Part shown: in pieces, positions 10,179 to 21,359 of the stretch
How the letters are laid out: each line of letters starts with the position of its first letter
Position numbering within the stretch: the first letter of the stretch is position 1
Assembly: GCA_022570795.1 (NCBI GenBank)
Contig: JAKUDP010000023.1
Coordinates: 1,178,001-1,242,000, forward strand
Reading direction: 5' to 3'
Length of the DNA: 64,000 nt
Source: Sphaerulina vaccinii
Lineage: Eukaryota; Ascomycota; Dothideomycetes; Mycosphaerellales; Mycosphaerellaceae
Notes under the pieces: generated by a model
Seen by the model: only the letters and a program-made list of their open reading frames with translations
Database searches by the model: none
Told to the model about the DNA's origin: nothing
Program-made: the position numbers and the translations under genes

Positions 10179-11765
10179 TCATCCTAGCTGGTGTCTCCGA
10201 CAAGAATAATGACAATTACACACATTCGAACTCAGCAGTTCCATTAGCCGACTGCCCTTGATAACAGAAGGATACGGACACAACGGTCTCGTGCCGTTGC
10301 TATTCGTAGCATAGAGAACCTCTGGCACAGTTCCATTCTCCACCCAGCTTCGAAGCGACTCGAAAGCATAGTTCGGCATAAGGCCGGCACCACCCATACA
10401 ATGGCCCACACCAGGTGCTTCGAAGAAACGATAGTAATCTTGAACTCCTTCCGGATTGGCCTGCAGGACTTGCTTGTAGTAATCGATGTTGACTTGGACA
10501 GGAATCGTCTCATCAGCTACACCTTGCCAGATGATCACCTTGGTGCTAGAATTCCGCAGAGCGGAGAGATCCAAAAGTGTAGCGCCAGTCGAGGCAGAGA
10601 AGTCCCGTTGCGATTGAGCGAGATAAGTGAAGAACTCTGCATTGGTCATGTTGTCGAGGGAAACTGAGGTGTCCTTCAAGACCAATGTCTTGATCCAATC
10701 ATCGAAGAGTGCAGTACCTGTAGCTCCGCAGGTACCATTCGCGTAGCAAGAAGTGGTGATGTAGGTGGTGGTTAGCGCAGCGTCGAGTTCCACGCCTGGA
10801 GATGAGATACTCCCGTCAGGGCTAGTAGGACCATCCCACACTGCTTGGACAACTTGGGCTCCTTTTGAAGACAGCACCGAGTCTGTGCCATTGCATGAGA
10901 ACTTCTTGCCAACAACAGATTGTGCTGTGAAGTTGCAAAGTGAAGGCTGAGAGATTATGCTGTCAACGAGCCCATCAAGGCCATCGCAGGCTTTGACCGC
11001 TTCACTTGTGAAAGCACTAACCTCGCATGGGCTTGGGTAGTACTTCAGATTTCTCATAGTCTGCAGTCCCCAGCTACCAGCAGGAATGCAGGTCTCGATA
11101 TCGATCGCAGGAGCAACTGCCAGAATGCCATCATAGTCTTCTGGAAACCTCTGAGCAATCGCCAAAGCTTGACGTCCACCTCCAGAACATTCAGAGAAGT
11201 ACGAATAAGTTGGCTGCTTAGCGTAGTATGACTCTATGAAAGCTTTGCCAACAGTCGCAAGCTCTCCGAGAGCCTTGTAGCCCCAGTCTTCGATGAGTTT
11301 CAAGTTCAAGTTTCCTGCGCTTGAGAGTGCCCAGTCAAGAGATTCAGATGACGCCAGAGATGCAACATGACCAGAGTCAGTCACGATTGCTGCATAATCC
11401 TTCGCAACAGCTTGCGTGAGATAGAGAGAACCGAAGCTGGAGCTATAGCCTCCGCCCCCTAGAGCCCACATTCTCGAGTTCCAGTTCTGTTGGAATGGTA
11501 GCCAGATGTTGACATTGATCGTGTCATTCCAGCCAACATGCTTGTAAGTTGCAGTGACGTTGCAGAAGTCAATGGTATATGTCCCTCCGGCGAGTGATCC
11601 AGGTGGTACAGATACTTTGCTGAAGTTGTACTCGGTATTGACGATGGTGTCGATCCATTCAACTCCTTGGATCGATGGGAAGTTGAATGTGTCTGGGTCG
11701 CATCGATTGCAATCGGCTTGTACTGCTAATGTCGCGAGTGCGAGTGTCTGTATTTGATACCACAT
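10179..11765 (-). CDS. secreted tannase / feruloyl esterase family protein
   Basis: Intronless, 528 residues from the ATG at 11765. This start is chosen because it gives a signal peptide (MWYQIQTLALATLAVQADC); an upstream in-frame ATG at 11879 would add 38 residues ahead of it. The protein has the CS-D-HC arrangement of this serine esterase family: Cys193-Ser194 in ECSGGGRQA, Asp418 in GVADETIPV and His455-Cys456 in GVGHCMGG, where the two Cys form a disulphide beside the catalytic triad. There are many Cys and N-x-S/T sites, as expected of an extracellular enzyme. The family cleaves ester bonds in gallotannins or feruloylated plant polysaccharides, or chlorogenate-type esters; which substrate cannot be told from sequence. 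The final ~25 residues after CPYPSVIK look atypical, so the true stop could be in a short further exon. Confidence 0.92.
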   Translation of the reverse strand: MWYQIQTLALATLAVQADCNRCDPDTFNFPSIQGVEWIDTIVNTEYNFSKVSVPPGSLAGGTYTIDFCNVTATYKHVGWNDTINVNIWLPFQQNWNSRMWALGGGGYSSSFGSLYLTQAVAKDYAAIVTDSGHVASLASSESLDWALSSAGNLNLKLIEDWGYKALGELATVGKAFIESYYAKQPTYSYFSECSGGGRQALAIAQRFPEDYDGILAVAPAIDIETCIPAGSWGLQTMRNLKYYPSPCEVSAFTSEAVKACDGLDGLVDSIISQPSLCNFTAQSVVGKKFSCNGTDSVLSSKGAQVVQAVWDGPTSPDGSISSPGVELDAALTTTYITTSCYANGTCGATGTALFDDWIKTLVLKDTSVSLDNMTNAEFFTYLAQSQRDFSASTGATLLDLSALRNSSTKVIIWQGVADETIPVQVNIDYYKQVLQANPEGVQDYYRFFEAPGVGHCMGGAGLMPNYAFESLRSWVENGTVPEVLYATNSNGTRPLCPYPSVIKGSRLMELLSSNVCNCHYSCRRHQLG

Positions 11766-12445
11766 CGTGGCTTGGAGTGAAGAATGAATTGCGAGTTCGG
11801 TCGATCGATGTGAGACTGTCTGATCTGTTCGATACAATGGTGGTAATGTGCAGGCTGGTATAAGTATCCTGCTCAACATCGTAGCTCCACACCATTGCGC
11901 AGTTTGTTGCTACTAGTGTAGGCAGAAACATTGTGCTAGAGTCGTGCTAATGTCGTACTCGTTGCGATTCAATGTTATAGTAGCACAGCCAGAATGTCAA
12001 CGAAATTGTGCGTCGCCTCCGATGCAGACAATACGTCGTATAGCTTTTGTAGACGCCAAGCGTTCGACGCTAGTGCTCTTCTGATACGCTGAACACGCAG
12101 CTACCAATCAGATCGTGCGGTTTACGATAGGACATAGTGCCGTTGTGTGAGACCGACGTGTGAACATCGCTTCTGTACTGAACTTGTCGCTCTTCTCGGT
12201 GCTCGTCCTGTTGTGTGATGGCCCACTTTGATTCTATCTTTGATATGCGTGCGAGGCTTCGCGTTGGGATCCTGTTGTCCAGGCAGTAGAATAACGATGC
12301 ACATGCTCAAATATAGGCATCGTTGCAGTGCTTCCAGAGGTATCGTGCATTCTTTCGACGTTCCAGCGAATTTTTCTTCTACTTTTCTCATCCAGAATAC
12401 CACCTCCAGAATCCAGAAGTCCGTCTTGATAGTTTCGTTCCCACC
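11766..12445. other. shared divergent promoter region (tannase / RTA1-like)
   Basis: 680 bp between two genes read outwards. No gene supported; several short frames overlap each other on both strands with no family features. Confidence 0.6.
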
Positions 12446-13429
12446 ATGTTCAAGTACTACTACTACACGCCGACAACAGCGGGCGCAGTAATAGCCACTC
12501 TCTGCTGGCTTACGCTCACACTGGTGCATCTGTATCAAATCGTGCGAACAAAGACAAAGTTCTTCATTCCCTTCCTGATCGGAGTGTTCAGTGAGTTCAC
12601 ACCTTCATCGAATGATAGTTCTCCAGTAGAACACTTGCTGACGTGCTCGATCGCAGTGGAGTTCGTCGGATACTGTGCAAGAACAGCCTCAGCCCAACAA
12701 GCCCCCAACTACCGCTTGATGGCCTACGTAATTCAATCAGCCTACATTCTCCTCGCACCAACACTCATGGCCGCAAGCATATACATGGAACTAGGCCGAA
12801 TTATCCTCTTCACGAATGGGGAATCCCATGCTCCCATAGGTCATCGCTGGTTGACCAAGACTTTCGTAAGGGGAGATATAATCTGCTTGCTCGTGCAATG
12901 TGGAGGTCAGTACCATCATATCTCTCATCAGCTGGCAAGAGTAGTATAACTGACCCGATTCATTCCAGGTGGTGGCCTCTCAGCAGCCGGCCGCACAATA
13001 GGAACCAAGATCATCATCGTAGGCCTCGTCCTGCAGCTCGTGTGCTTCCTCTGCTTCGTGTCCGCAGCCATAACATTCCACGTCCGCATCAACAAGAACC
13101 CAACACCGAGCTCTCTGAGCACCACGATGAAATGGCAACGACACATGTCAGTAATCTATGTTAGCAGTGGCCTGATCTTCTTACGATCAATCGTTCGTCT
13201 GGCAGAGTATCTCGAGGGCTTCACTGGATACGTCATGACGAATGAGTGGTGTCTTTACATTCTGGACTTCTTGCCGATGGTGTTCATCGCGGTGTTGTAT
13301 GTTTGGATTCATCCAAGCGAGATCAATGCTTGTTTGAAGGGCGGAGTTTCGATAAGTGGTTGGAAGTTGCAGAAGCAGTATCCGGTGGTGCTGGCTAGCG
13401 CATCGCAAGGGCATGTCCCATGGGTGTAG
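12446..13429 (+). CDS. RTA1-like seven-transmembrane protein
   Basis: Three exons: 12446-12590, 12657-12905 and 12969-13429, giving 284 residues in one frame. Intron 1 (GTGAGT...CTGACG...CAG, 66 bp) is a multiple of three and could be read through, but splicing it restores IGVFMEFVGYCAR, the conserved RTA1 motif after TM2. Intron 2 (GTCAGT...CCAG, 63 bp) restores QCGGGGLSAAG, the glycine-rich motif of the family. Seven hydrophobic segments and a start MFKYYYYTPTTAGAV fit the RTA1/RTM1/RSB1 group of fungal plasma-membrane proteins. These are linked to lipid (sphingoid base) translocation or resistance to toxic lipophilic compounds. The exact substrate is unknown. Confidence 0.92.
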
Positions 13430-13830
13430 TCGCATCGTCGTTCTCTGATATCGTTTGTGAAAGTTGCCATTGCACGCTTCGGCGCTGGACTGGCTTGGAG
13501 GTCGAGAGTGCTTGGAGATACGTATAATCAGCAGAAATGGAGCCTTGGAGCACTTTCAGTATTGCGCACTCCATATGAAGTACGTACGTGTTATACTACT
13601 GCATCAGCAATGATAGCGTCTTTCTCTGTTGTCGTTGCTCTGTTCTGCCGCTTTGCGACGCGCTCCAAGGTGGCATGGTGGCTCGCCGTTCAGCGAGATA
13701 CTCACTCAAACCATAAGTATGGTCCGTACTAACTCGACTACCCTCGCATCGCGAAGGATGTTCCATGAACACTCGAATATGTCTTTGATCCTAAGCATGT
13801 CCCGCAATGACACTTGTATCTCCGCCGTCC
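13430..13830. other. convergent 3' region between RTA1-like and TFIIS genes
   Basis: 400 bp holding the two 3' ends; no gene supported. Confidence 0.6.
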
Positions 13831-14976
13831 TTAAGAAACTGAAATGCCGTTAGCGAACAATTGGGTGGCATGGTAGGCCAGCGAATCCAGAGAAACTTAC
13901 ACTTCCAGCGATGCCCGCACACTGTACACTCGCAGAACGTCGTAAGCGGTTCATCAGCAGAGCGAGTCTGAGCTTGCGAGTAAGAGACCTTGCTCTCCTT
14001 GCATTTACCGCAGGTCATGCTACACATCGGCTTAGTCAGCAGATTTTCAATGGACGCAAAGCGACCCTGCGCTGCTCGCCAGTAGAATAACTGACGACAG
14101 CGCAGGGTCTGTAGATGATGTCTCCAAAAGTCCAGAGTGACCGAGGCGCCAGGGGTACACGTACGTCGTTGAGATAGCCTTGGCTTCTTGTGGAGTCATG
14201 GCGACTCTCATGTTCTCCTCCTTCATTGCCTCGTCTTCCTTTCGTCTGTCTTCGCTCTTGAGCTCTTCGCTCGTCATGGTAACGAAACGCTTCGCCTCGA
14301 TCTTCTGACTGAACACGTCCCTTCTTAGCAGCTTGTTGTCCTTCATCTTGAGGTTCTGAAACAAAGATCGCATCTTCGTCTTGTACTCCGCGTTCGTCTC
14401 CTGCTTGTAGTGCTCGAATGCCGCGACTTCCACTCTCCTCGCCACGTCAAACACGGCATCGGGCGATTCCTCTGACATGAACGCAATACCATCATACATG
14501 AGCTTCAGACAGCCGTCGCGCACCTTATCGCCAGTGACATTGTGGTCGATTTTATCGGATTGAGTCGTGCGCTTGGAAGGATCGACCGTGCTCTTGCGCT
14601 GCTCCTTCTTGAATTCTGTCTTGATCGCAGCAGGAGCAGGGCTGCCTGTCGAACTTGCGCCATTGCCATTTCTGACTGCTGCGGAAGGTGCAGGACTGTC
14701 GCTTCCTCCAGCCGCTCTCTTCTTCGTACTGACTTCCTGCTTCCAGCGATTCACCAATCTCGAGGCAGTCTCGGCTACTTTCTGATCCTTGCTTTGGCGC
14801 AGTTTCGAGACGACGTGACCGATTTTGGACTTTCTGAGCAGTTCTTCGGTGGCGCGGAAGCTGTCGAGTGGTTTGAGAAGCTCGAGAAGCGTGCTGGGCG
14901 GATCGCCGGACTCTGCAGCCTTGAGAACTTGTTTGCCGATTTGCGCGAGCTCGTTCGCGTCCATTGTGGTGGCCAT
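13831..14976 (-). CDS. DST1: transcription elongation factor TFIIS (S-II)
   Basis: Three exons on the minus strand: 14976-14165, 14019-13901 and a terminal exon of only 8 nt, 13838-13831, giving 312 residues. The start MATTMDANELAQIGKQ opens the N-terminal LW domain. Domain II (GDKVRDGCLKLMYDGI onwards) binds RNA polymerase II. Exon 2 encodes the zinc ribbon: CGKCKESKVSYSQAQTRSADEP and CTVCGHRWK. It contains the invariant RSADEP loop whose Asp-Glu pair reaches the polymerase active site to stimulate transcript cleavage. Intron 1 has donor GTACGT and acceptor TGTAG, and intron 2 has donor GTAAGT and acceptor TTTCAG. The 8-nt exon completes the ending HRWKFS, as in yeast. The frame runs on upstream of the ATG into the Copia LTR, but that extension is not protein-like. 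Confidence 0.95.
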
Positions 14977-15176
14977 TTTGGTGAGGACTGGCGCGTCCTG
15001 GGCGTAGTCGAGGTGCGGGAAACGGAGATCAGTAGCTGTGCGGCGATATCGAACTCGGTGGTTGCGAGAAAAGCGGTGCGGTGCGAAGAGATGTGTCGTG
15101 TTGTTGTTCGAATGTGTGATGATCTCTTTGGGAGAAGGAGCGAGTCGCGTGCAACGGCAACGGCAAGTGCTCGGCT
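14977..15176 (-). promoter_or_regulatory. truncated promoter region of TFIIS, cut by the retrotransposon insertion
   Basis: Only 200 bp of native upstream sequence separate the TFIIS start codon from the Copia target duplication (15177-15181). This stretch shows normal base composition with no RIP signature. What lay further upstream is now at 40,360 and beyond. Confidence 0.7.
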
Positions 15177-15181
15177 CCACC

Positions 15182-15415
15182 TGTTGCGCGGATAGCCGAA
15201 TACACCGAATATAAGCCAAGAAGTGGTCTCAGATATGAGAAACTAGTGCACTAGTCTTGTGCAGAGATTTCTCAGATCTTGGCGAGCAGTTTAGTATATA
15301 GAACGCACTGCAGATAGCTTAGAACAATTAGTTGTTAACTCCTATACGATCTAACCTATATATTCTAATATTTATAAAATTGCCAAGCAATTACATAACT
15401 GACTGCCTCGCATTA
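15182..15415 (+). repeat. left LTR of the outer Copia
   Basis: 234 bp, same length as the right LTR at 40121-40354. Begins TGTTGCGCGG; its terminal CATTA corresponds to CATCA in the right copy (C to T). The first ~136 bp are unmutated; the inner part carries C-to-T and G-to-A changes relative to the right LTR. Confidence 0.95.
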
Positions 15416-15428
15416 GTTATAAGCCTAG
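15416..15428 (+). other. probable primer-binding site of the outer Copia
   Basis: GTTATAAGCCTAG follows the LTR directly. The same 13 bases follow the 5' LTR of the minus-strand Copia (37321-37333, minus). Undoing TpG-to-TpA change gives a sequence close to GGTTATGAGCC, complementary to the anticodon stem-loop (GGCTCATAACC) of initiator tRNA-Met. Copia-type elements typically use this half-tRNA primer. Confidence 0.7.
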
Positions 15429-16574
15429 AATATATATAATCTAACCCTAATTCCTTACTTTTAGAATCTATAAGAGTAGGGGTATATAGTAATATATAGA
15501 GCGCTAGTTAATAAGAGTATTAGTTGCACAAACTAATTCTTGCCTCTATAAAGGATATAGGAGCCCTTAGAGTTATAGGGCAACTATACTTTATATATAC
15601 TCTATTTTTGGGACCGAGAATATAGAACTACTCTATAATTCTAATTCCCTTTTCGGAGTCAAGATACTATATCCCTAGACCTAGCTCTTATAGAATTGCT
15701 AAACAACTCGAAAACTAACTACTAACCTCTCTACGACTATATCGATACTTTAGATAGTAGGCGCTATACCTATAAAGAAGGTATACTATAAGGTAGAGGA
15801 CTAGGACAATTAGAACAACTAAACGAAGCAATCTATAATAGCTCTATAGATTTAGTAATATATTAACTCTAATAGTACTAATATATAACTAGAGCCTATA
15901 AAAAACTCTAAGTATCTAATAATTACTAAAAATAAGTCTAAAATAACTTAAGAATAAAAGTTTATTATAGATATAAAGTATAAGGTAGTAGCGCATAGCT
16001 AAGCCGAGTTTAACAAATTCGATAATATATATATATATATATAGTTTACTTAATACTTCGACAACTTAGCTAATAATACCTATAAGATAAGACTATTAGA
16101 TAAGGCGATATTGCGCAATAAGTATATACTATTTATAGAGATATATAAGCCTATAGAACGCTATAGTAAAGAAATATACTTAGTAAGATTATATATACTA
16201 GAACTTAGCTAGAAAAGCCGTATATCTAGTAAGGACTAGGCTAATATATAGCTATTACTTGAACTATATATATAGGTAGTTAAATATAGTAATACTAATA
16301 AACTACTATCTAAGTTTATTAGTACTATTACTAAAAGCTTATACTCTGCTACGACTACTATATATAGTAGAATCTATAGTAATAATAGCTCTACTACTTA
16401 GACGTTATCTAAGATAGTAAGCTACTAGATTAATATAAATTGCGAGCTACTAAGCCTGCGTTTATATAGCGCAAATACTATATTTAGTAACTTTAACTTA
16501 GAGGATAATACTAACTTGAATATACCTCCTCTACTACCTCCGAGTAGTATATATAATATAAGAAGCAAGAGGTA
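15429..16574 (+). mobile_element. 5' internal region of the outer Copia (presumed gag), heavily RIP-mutated
   Basis: Plus-strand frames between about 15,950 and 16,560 read as plausible protein broken only by TAG/TAA, but I see no zinc knuckle, protease or other decisive motif. Assignment to Copia gag rests on position after the LTR and primer site. It could instead belong to the 5' half of Gypsy-3. Confidence 0.45.
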
Positions 16575-16636
16575 TATTATAGGCGTTGCCTATAATATAC
16601 CTAAAGTAGATATAGGAGGCTAAGGGCCTGCCTAGA
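16575..16636 (+). repeat. 62-bp extra copy of the start of the Gypsy-1 LTR
   Basis: Begins TATTATAGGCGTTGCC and matches the first 62 bp of the Gypsy-1 LTR, which begins again at 16637. It is absent before the right LTR at 29004. It is either a local tandem duplication or a remnant of an LTR into which Gypsy-1 inserted. Confidence 0.8.
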
Positions 16637-16904
16637 TATTACAGGCGTTGCCTATAATATACCTAAAGTAGATATAGGAGGCTAAGGGCCTACCTAGACT
16701 ATAAGGACATATAAGCGAATTATATATACTATTCTATAAAGAAGGATCTTCTCTAATACTCGAAGGGAGAACTTTCTTCCTTTAAGCTACGTCCTATTAA
16801 TTAGGACTACCTATATAGTAGTATAGAGTCTATATAGCCTGTCCGTAGTACCTATACTTAAATACGAGTATACCTACCTTCCTATCTACCTCCTACCTAT
16901 AATA
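16637..16904 (+). repeat. left LTR of Gypsy-1
   Basis: Starts TATTACAGGCGTTGCC and ends CCTATAATA, i.e. RIP-altered TGTTACAGGC...CCTGTAACA; same length as the copy at 29004-29271. Confidence 0.9.
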
Positions 16905-17039
16905 TTATATAGCTCCTACCTTAGGTTCTACTTATAATATCTGCCCCCCCTAACCTGCTATTCCTCCTAGACGACGAAGAATAGTTCTATACTTATATCG
17001 AGCAATACCCTGCCCTCTAGTTCTAGTACTACTATGCTA

Positions 17040-18180
17040 CCTACGATTGGATAGCTATAGCTACTATAGCCGAACCCCCAAACGCCTACGAACTCGAATA
17101 GGAACTTTATACTACTAGGATAGAGAGAGCCGACGCGCTCTCTACCCTAGCGGATATATATAATAAGATCGCATGCCTATATAAACGTGTTACTACGCTA
17201 GAAGCCGTCGTCGCCTTCTAGCGCAAAGAATCGGACTACGCTTATAGGGAGATAGTCTATATCGAGACTAAGAAGAACGCTATACTTGTAGCTACTACCC
17301 CTGCTATAACTACTCTCTAGACACCCCCTACGCTAGATTAGCCTACTAAAGTACGCGTAGATATTGTACTTAACCCGCCTATACCTCTTGCTACTAAGCC
17401 TTCTAAGTCTATATATCTTTTAGAATAACTACCTAACTCTAATAAGTTTTTAGGTAATAAAACTAACCTCCGGCGCTTCGTAACTTAGATCGAATAGAAA
17501 CTTATAGTAAACTGCGACTGCTTTGCTACTACTAGCTCCTACCTAGCCTATATCCAAAACCGCCTTATAGGTATTGCTTATAATTAAGTAAGCCTATATA
17601 TACGAAACTCTAACTACTACCTAAAGAATTATAAAGGAATCCTCGAGATTCTTAAAAGAGTATATAGAGACCCGAATTATATATAGAATGCGCGTAGAAA
17701 GCTATTCCTCTATAAGTAGACAAACAAGGAGTTTAGCTTGTTCTTTGCTAAATTCTAGAGACTAGGACTTAAAGGAGAGATAACCGAAGAATCCCTTTCT
17801 ACCCTCCTTAAATAGGCTATAAACTAGGAACTCCGTACTATGCTTATATATAGCCTACTACCTAGCTATAACTACTTTAAGCTTGCCGCTTACCTCTAGG
17901 AACTCGAGGACTATAAATAGTATTACTATAGGGCCCCGGCTACTCCGTACCCCCGAACTACCTCTACTATAAGAAGAGATTTGTTTATAAAGAAAGACTC
18001 GGACGCTACTACTACTATAAAGGACAAGCCTATAGGAGATCTAATAAACTTAGACCGAACTAGGAAGTTTATAAAAATAGATAAGGACCTAGGTTACTAC
18101 TTCTACTACTATAAGCCCGGCTACCTTGTTTGCGACTATCCTAAACTAGATACCCGCTCTAAGGACTACGACTTATAGTA
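17040..18180 (+). pseudogene. Gypsy-1 gag remnant
   Basis: The plus frame reads a Gag-like polypeptide with a retrotransposon gag core around 17,430-17,900. At about 18,090-18,150 is a zinc knuckle in which Cys codons have become Tyr (YFYYYKPGYLVCDYPKL; expected C-x2-C-x4-H-x4-C, with one Cys kept and His also read as Tyr). TAG codons sit where Gln or Trp are expected. The short stop-free piece at 17981-18178 is the surviving part containing the knuckle. Confidence 0.82.
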
Positions 18181-18249
18181 TACGAATTTAGGCTCTAGCT
18201 CCTAGAGGCCTTAACCCCTATACTGTCCTATTGTCTAGGATAATAAGAA

Positions 18250-20907
18250 CCTACCTATAGCCGAAGAAGGCTATCCAAATCTCCTACTCTTCTACTAAAG
18301 GACTTACTATTCTATATAAGTATAACCGGTCTATATCGCCTAAGGTCTCCTTTACTCTCCTCTCTACCGATATTCCTATTACCGAGTACGCGCTACTCGA
18401 TACTAGCTACGAAGCCTATAGTATAATAGACCTAGAGTAGGCTAAGGACTAAGGCCTAAAAATAGAATACCTATAAGAAGAGACCCTAATTAGCCCTATC
18501 GACGACTAAGATAGGGATCGCGCCTAGATTATATAATATACTACCTACTACGACATTTAGATAGGAGACTATATCGAGAGGAACGTTATATTCTATCTTA
18601 TATAGATAGGTTACTACCCTATTATCTTAGGATACCTATAGATAGAGACCTATAATCTATATTTCCGATTTTCTAAAAGCTCCCTTATTTTCTAGAGTTC
18701 CTACTACTAGAAGAACTATAATACGCTAGGACAATCTAGTAAGGTCCGACTCTATATCTAGAGACTCCTACGGGTATCTAGTCGGAAGGGACGTTATAGG
18801 GTAGATATCTATAAGATCTTATTCTAGACTACTTCTCTTTATACTATACTAAAGTACTAGCGCTAAGGGTATAAGGTATATATTACTACAATCGAAGACT
18901 TAGCGAGTATATTCTCTACTAAGGAGAAGGCTAACCTCGATATCTAGCTACCTAAATACCTATAATAGTTTAGTAAGGTCTTCTTACTAAAGCTTGCTAA
19001 TAAGCTCCTACTATACCGACCGTACGACTACGAGATTAAGCTTACTAGTACTAAGGAACCCCTATTCGGGCTACTCTATAGAATGTCTAGAGACGAGCTC
19101 TAGGCCCTTCGAGAGTAGCTAGATAACAATCTCTAGAAAGGATTTATATACCCGAGCTTGTCCCCTATTACCTCTCTAGTCCTCTTTATAAAGAAGCTAG
19201 AGGGAGGGCTACGCCTCTATATTAACTTCCGAGCGCTAAACAACCTTATAGTAAAGGATAGATACCTGCTACTACTAATAACCGAGACCCTAAATAACCT
19301 AAATAGTATAAAATAGTTTATAAAGATCGATATTATCTCTATATTTAATAATATTTAGATAAAGGAAGGCTATAAGTACCTAATAGCCTTCTAGACCCGA
19401 TTCGGCCTATTCGAATCCCTTATTATACCCTTTAGCCTAACTAGTACGCCCGCTACGTTCTAGAGGTTTATTAACAATACGCTATACGAATATCTCGACC
19501 TATTCTACTCTATCTATATTAATAATATCCTAATCTATAGCAAGACGCTTAAGGAATATAAGGTCTATATTACTAATATCCTAAAGAAGCTAGAAGACGC
19601 GGGCCTTTATATAGAGCTATTAAAATATAAGTTCTTTAATAATAAGACTAAATTCCTAGGGATAATCGTCGGGAGAGATAGTATCTATATAGACCCGGAC
19701 AAGATTAAGACTATCTAGGAGTAGCCCCTACTAAAGAACGTTACTAATATCTAGTCCTACCTAGGGTTCTGCAACTTCTACTACCGATTTATCTATAGGT
19801 TTTCGAATATTACTACGCTACTTGTCGCCCTTATATATAAGGATACCCTATTTACCTAGGATCGGAACTACTAGTCTATATTCGAGGAACTATAGAAAGC
19901 CTTCCTCGATAGACCTATACTAGCGCTATTTAATTAGATAAAGGAAGTTATTATTAAAATAGATACTTTAAACTACGTTTCTATAGGAGTACTCTCCTAG
20001 TATAATAATAATAGGATACTCTAACCTATTACGTTCTTCTCGAAGAAGTATAGTTCTACTAAGTATAACTATAAGATATATAATAAGGAACTCCTAGCAA
20101 TTATCTACTACTTTAAAAAATAGCGCCCCGAGTTAGAGGGTATAGAATATCCGATTAAAGTACTCTTAGACTACCGCAACCTCGAGTACTTTATAACCTC
20201 GAAATAGCTTAACTACTACTAAGCTTGCTAGTTCAAATTCCTATCCTATTTTAGATTTATAATTATATACTAACTTAGGAAACTTAGGCAAAAACCAGAC
20301 TCCCTAACTAGGAGGTTAGATAATTTGCCTAAAGAGAGGGATAAATGCCTATAGTACTAGAGCTAGGTAGTACTAAAATGCGAGAACCTCGAAGTACTGC
20401 CGCCGAGTATAGCCTCGATACGTTAGAGAAAAAAGGTTACGTTCTTAGACTAAGTTATAATATAGACTATCCCGAGTGCCCCTACCTAGCTCTTCGCCTA
20501 CCTAGTTAGTAGAGGAAACCCGACTAATCTAGATCCTAGCTAGGGACCCCAAGAAGAGGGGGTATTAATTCCTAAAGAGATTCGAGACTTTATAAACTAA
20601 AGCTACCGAAATAATAAGATCTTATATAGTATTCTCTATACCCTACGAGAGGGCAAGAGCTACTACTCGAGAATATAACTAGCCTAGTATTAGGAAAAGG
20701 GAGGTTACCTCTTCTACTATAATAGACTATACGTTCTAGATAATAATAAACTTTATAACTAGATTGTAAATCTCTACTATACAATTCCTACCGCAGGGTA
20801 TCTAGGAAGGTCGCATACCTTCTAACTAGTCTCTCAAGACTACTACTAGCCGGGGATAAGCTCTTATATCCGCCGCTAGGTACGCAACTACAAGATTTAT
20901 AGACAAA
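18250..20907 (+). pseudogene. Gypsy-1 pol remnant: protease, reverse transcriptase, RNase H, start of integrase
   Basis: In order on the plus strand: an aspartic protease relic (ALLDTSYE near 18,385); RT beginning near 18,980 with YRPYDYEIKL, SPITSLVLFIKKLEGGLRL and FGLFESLIIPFSLTSTPATF; and the YxDD box seen as YINNILIYS near 19,520, where Asp-Asp has become Asn-Asn (GpA to ApA changes on top of RIP). RNase H follows (ITFFSKKYSSTKYNYKIYNK, DYRNLEYF), and then the beginning of the integrase zinc finger (RNYKIYRQIKYY) at 20,880-20,912, where Gypsy-2 inserted. Frame interrupted by TAG/TAA only. Confidence 0.9.
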
Positions 20908-20912
20908 TTAAG

Positions 20913-21272
20913 TATTATAGTTCGTGCGCTATAGGAATGTCCCTACGGATTTTCTAGGCGCGTTATATATAGAAGTAATTAGTAGCGCTTAGACTAGGCC
21001 TACTACTAATTATACTAAGTACCCTAATTATACTAAGTAGGCCTTAATTAGAGTAATTAGAGTAATTAATAAAACTAGGAATCTCCTTTATATATATAGG
21101 TAATAAATATCGTAGTTATAGATAGTTATTATATATAACTTACTATTCTATCTTACTAATTAGAATATAAGAACCTTCTTTACTTGCTCCCTTATAGATA
21201 TATTAACAAGCTCTAACTAGATTAAGCTTAGCCTCTGCTTAGTAAGATTATTAGGTCCCCTATAACCTAATA
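20913..21272 (+). repeat. left LTR of Gypsy-2
   Basis: 360 bp beginning TATTATAGTTCGTGC (ancestral TGTTAC...) and ending CCTAATA. It contains the internal direct repeat AATTATACTAAG at about 21,010-21,045. Confidence 0.92.
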
Positions 21273-21359
21273 GCTTTATATACCCTTATAATATATCTAT
21301 TATAGGAAGCTCTAGGGGAACTCCTACTCCTAGTAAAGTAGGAACTATTCGATCTTTGC

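Noticed and set aside
14542..15195. 217-codon plus-strand frame
   Set aside because: Antisense to TFIIS exon 1; low-complexity Arg/Cys/Ser composition, no family features.
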